Shown here: positions 14,534 through 15,660 of the stretch, one piece after another | Position numbering within the stretch: the first letter of the stretch is position 1 | How the letters are laid out: every line of letters starts with the position of its first letter | Source of the DNA: Ardenticatenales bacterium | Lineage (GTDB): Bacteria > Chloroflexota > Anaerolineae > Promineifilales > UBA4811 | Reading direction: 5' to 3' | Assembly: GCA_013139935.1 (NCBI GenBank) | Contig: WSZX01000169.1 | Coordinates: forward strand, 1 to 15,660 | DNA length: 15,660 nucleotides | Notes under the pieces: model-generated | The model's database searches: none | Seen by the model: only the letters and a program-made list of their open reading frames with translations | Told to the model about the DNA's origin: nothing | Made by a program: the position numbers and the translations under genes

Positions 14534-15660
14534 ATGTCGGGTGTTCCAAAGGTCAAAGACCGAGCGAGGTTCAGGATCTGGCGGGGTGTTGTTGCCGCTG
14601 CCCTGGTGGTGGGCTTTACCCTATTGGGCTACCTGTTGCACCGGTTGGGTGCCCTCTGGCCCTTGGTGTTGTTGGTGGCTGCCCTCGGGGCCGTCGCATT
14701 CTATCTCTTTCAAGCTCTCGAGGTGTTGGAATCAGATCGCCGGAGGGCTGTGCAGGCGTTGAGCGAACGCAGCCTGATGTTGGAGGGGCAGACTGGGCAC
14801 CTGAGCGCCGCATACAGGGTGGCGAACGCGCTTAGCGAGCCAGTAGAATTGCCCGAATTGCTCGAACGGGGACTGGAGCGGGTGGTGTGCGCACTGGGGC
14901 TGGACGGGGGTCAGATTCACCTACTCCCCGGCCCGCGCGAAGGGCAGGCGGGTGACGACGAAGGTCAGGTGATGCGCCTCGGCGCTCTGTTTGGCGACGA
15001 GTCCCGTCTCTGGTTCGGCGAGCATACGATCCGGGTCGGCGAATGTATCTGCGGAGAGGCCGCGGCCGGGGATAGCCCGATCGTCGTAGATGATCTGACC
15101 AACGACCCGCGCATCGCCAGCCGGGCCTGTGCTGCTGGCCGGGTGCCTTCCATTGCCAGTGTACCCCTCAAGGCCAAAGGGAGGAGCCTGGGTGTGCTCA
15201 CTGTCCGAAGTTATGATCCCCACCACTTTGCGATCCACGATGTTGAGCTTCTGACCGCAATCGCGAACATGATGGCTGCGGCCATCGAGAACGCTCGCAT
15301 CCGTGCCGAAATGGAGGATCGGATTGCCGAGTTGAGCGTCGAGGTCCAGCAGCTAGCCATAGTGGAGGAGCGGGAGCGGATCGGACGCGAGATGCATGAC
15401 GGTCTGGCGCAGACGCTAGGTCTGCTAAACCTCCAGATTGAGATGGTCAAAGGGGCAGCGGAGGCCCAAGACTGGATGGTCGCCATGGAGGAACTGGCGT
15501 TGATGGACACTTATCTGAGCGATGCCTACAGTGACATTCGCGAGGTGCTCAACAACCTGCGGCACACTGAGCCGCAAGGGGAAGCGTTTGTTCCCTCGTT
15601 ACAGGACTATCTTGATGACTTTGGACTCAGGAACCAGATAGAGGCCGTTCTTGTGGCTGA
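14534..15660 (+). CDS. Membrane sensor histidine kinase with GAF domain (NarL-partner type), partial
   Basis: Two-component sensor kinase cut by the end of the window; 375 codons are visible and the frame stays open. Seen: a short basic N-terminus, two membrane segments (about 17-36 and 40-60) with a very short loop, a likely coiled coil, a GAF domain (about 93-250, with GECICGEAAAGDSPIVVDDL and a following NDPRIAS), then the HisKA_3 dimerisation domain with ERERIGREMHDGLAQTLG, whose phosphoacceptor is His288. The ATP-binding domain should lie beyond the edge. HisKA_3 kinases normally pair with LuxR/NarL-type response regulators, so one may follow. The GAF ligand cannot be told. GGAGGAG lies just before the ATG (spacing only 2-4 nt), supporting this start. 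It is divergent from the radical SAM gene. Confidence 0.92.
   Translation, partial: MSGVPKVKDRARFRIWRGVVAAALVVGFTLLGYLLHRLGALWPLVLLVAALGAVAFYLFQALEVLESDRRRAVQALSERSLMLEGQTGHLSAAYRVANALSEPVELPELLERGLERVVCALGLDGGQIHLLPGPREGQAGDDEGQVMRLGALFGDESRLWFGEHTIRVGECICGEAAAGDSPIVVDDLTNDPRIASRACAAGRVPSIASVPLKAKGRSLGVLTVRSYDPHHFAIHDVELLTAIANMMAAAIENARIRAEMEDRIAELSVEVQQLAIVEERERIGREMHDGLAQTLGLLNLQIEMVKGAAEAQDWMVAMEELALMDTYLSDAYSDIREVLNNLRHTEPQGEAFVPSLQDYLDDFGLRNQIEAVLVA

Overview
The window is about 15.7 kb of GC-rich bacterial chromosome. It carries housekeeping genes plus one partly decayed stretch. Gene content suggests a member of the Chloroflexota or a related lineage: dnaE next to pfkA, a two-subunit-type B12-dependent acyl-CoA mutase with an epimerase, a PflX-type radical SAM protein, and a GAF sensor kinase of the NarL-partner type. 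This placement rests on recalled family resemblance, not on a search, and is moderate at best.

Layout. 8-1774 (-) is aspS. It is preceded by a leader of about 325 nt with an extended -10 promoter and a very strong intrinsic terminator 88 nt before the start codon, which looks like transcription attenuation. 2138-2756 holds little: a possible 80-aa gene on the minus strand, a possible frameshifted lipoprotein remnant, and the dnaE promoter. 2757-7730 (+) is dnaE, interrupted in frame by a 428-residue intein. 7815-8777 (+) is pfkA, in the same direction and probably the same transcript. 8823-10508 and 10641-11039 (-) are an acyl-CoA mutase large subunit and a methylmalonyl-CoA epimerase. 11040-11942 is mostly non-coding and contains the decayed C-terminal part of an ABC transporter ATPase of the nitrate/sulfonate/taurine type. 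11943-13202 (-) is a sigma-70 factor with its own promoter. 13313-14248 (-) is a PflX-like radical SAM protein. Divergent from it, 14534 to the window end (+) is a membrane histidine kinase cut by the window edge.

Points of most interest. (1) The mutase would normally be labelled methylmalonyl-CoA mutase, but at the two residues that distinguish methylmalonyl- from isobutyryl-CoA mutase it has Phe and Gln, the isobutyryl-type pair, although its neighbour is a methylmalonyl-CoA epimerase. (2) The DnaE intein keeps all its splicing residues, but both LAGLIDADG catalytic aspartates appear replaced by glycine; it sits four residues downstream of the well-known cyanobacterial split-intein site. 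(3) aspS appears to be controlled by a leader with a terminator and a possible antiterminator. (4) Four promoters in the window share an extended -10 (TGnTATAAT or TGnTAAAAT), while the local sigma factor lacks the glutamate that contacts that TG in E. coli. I found no CRISPR array, tRNA, rRNA or insertion sequence, and no wholly new multi-gene system.
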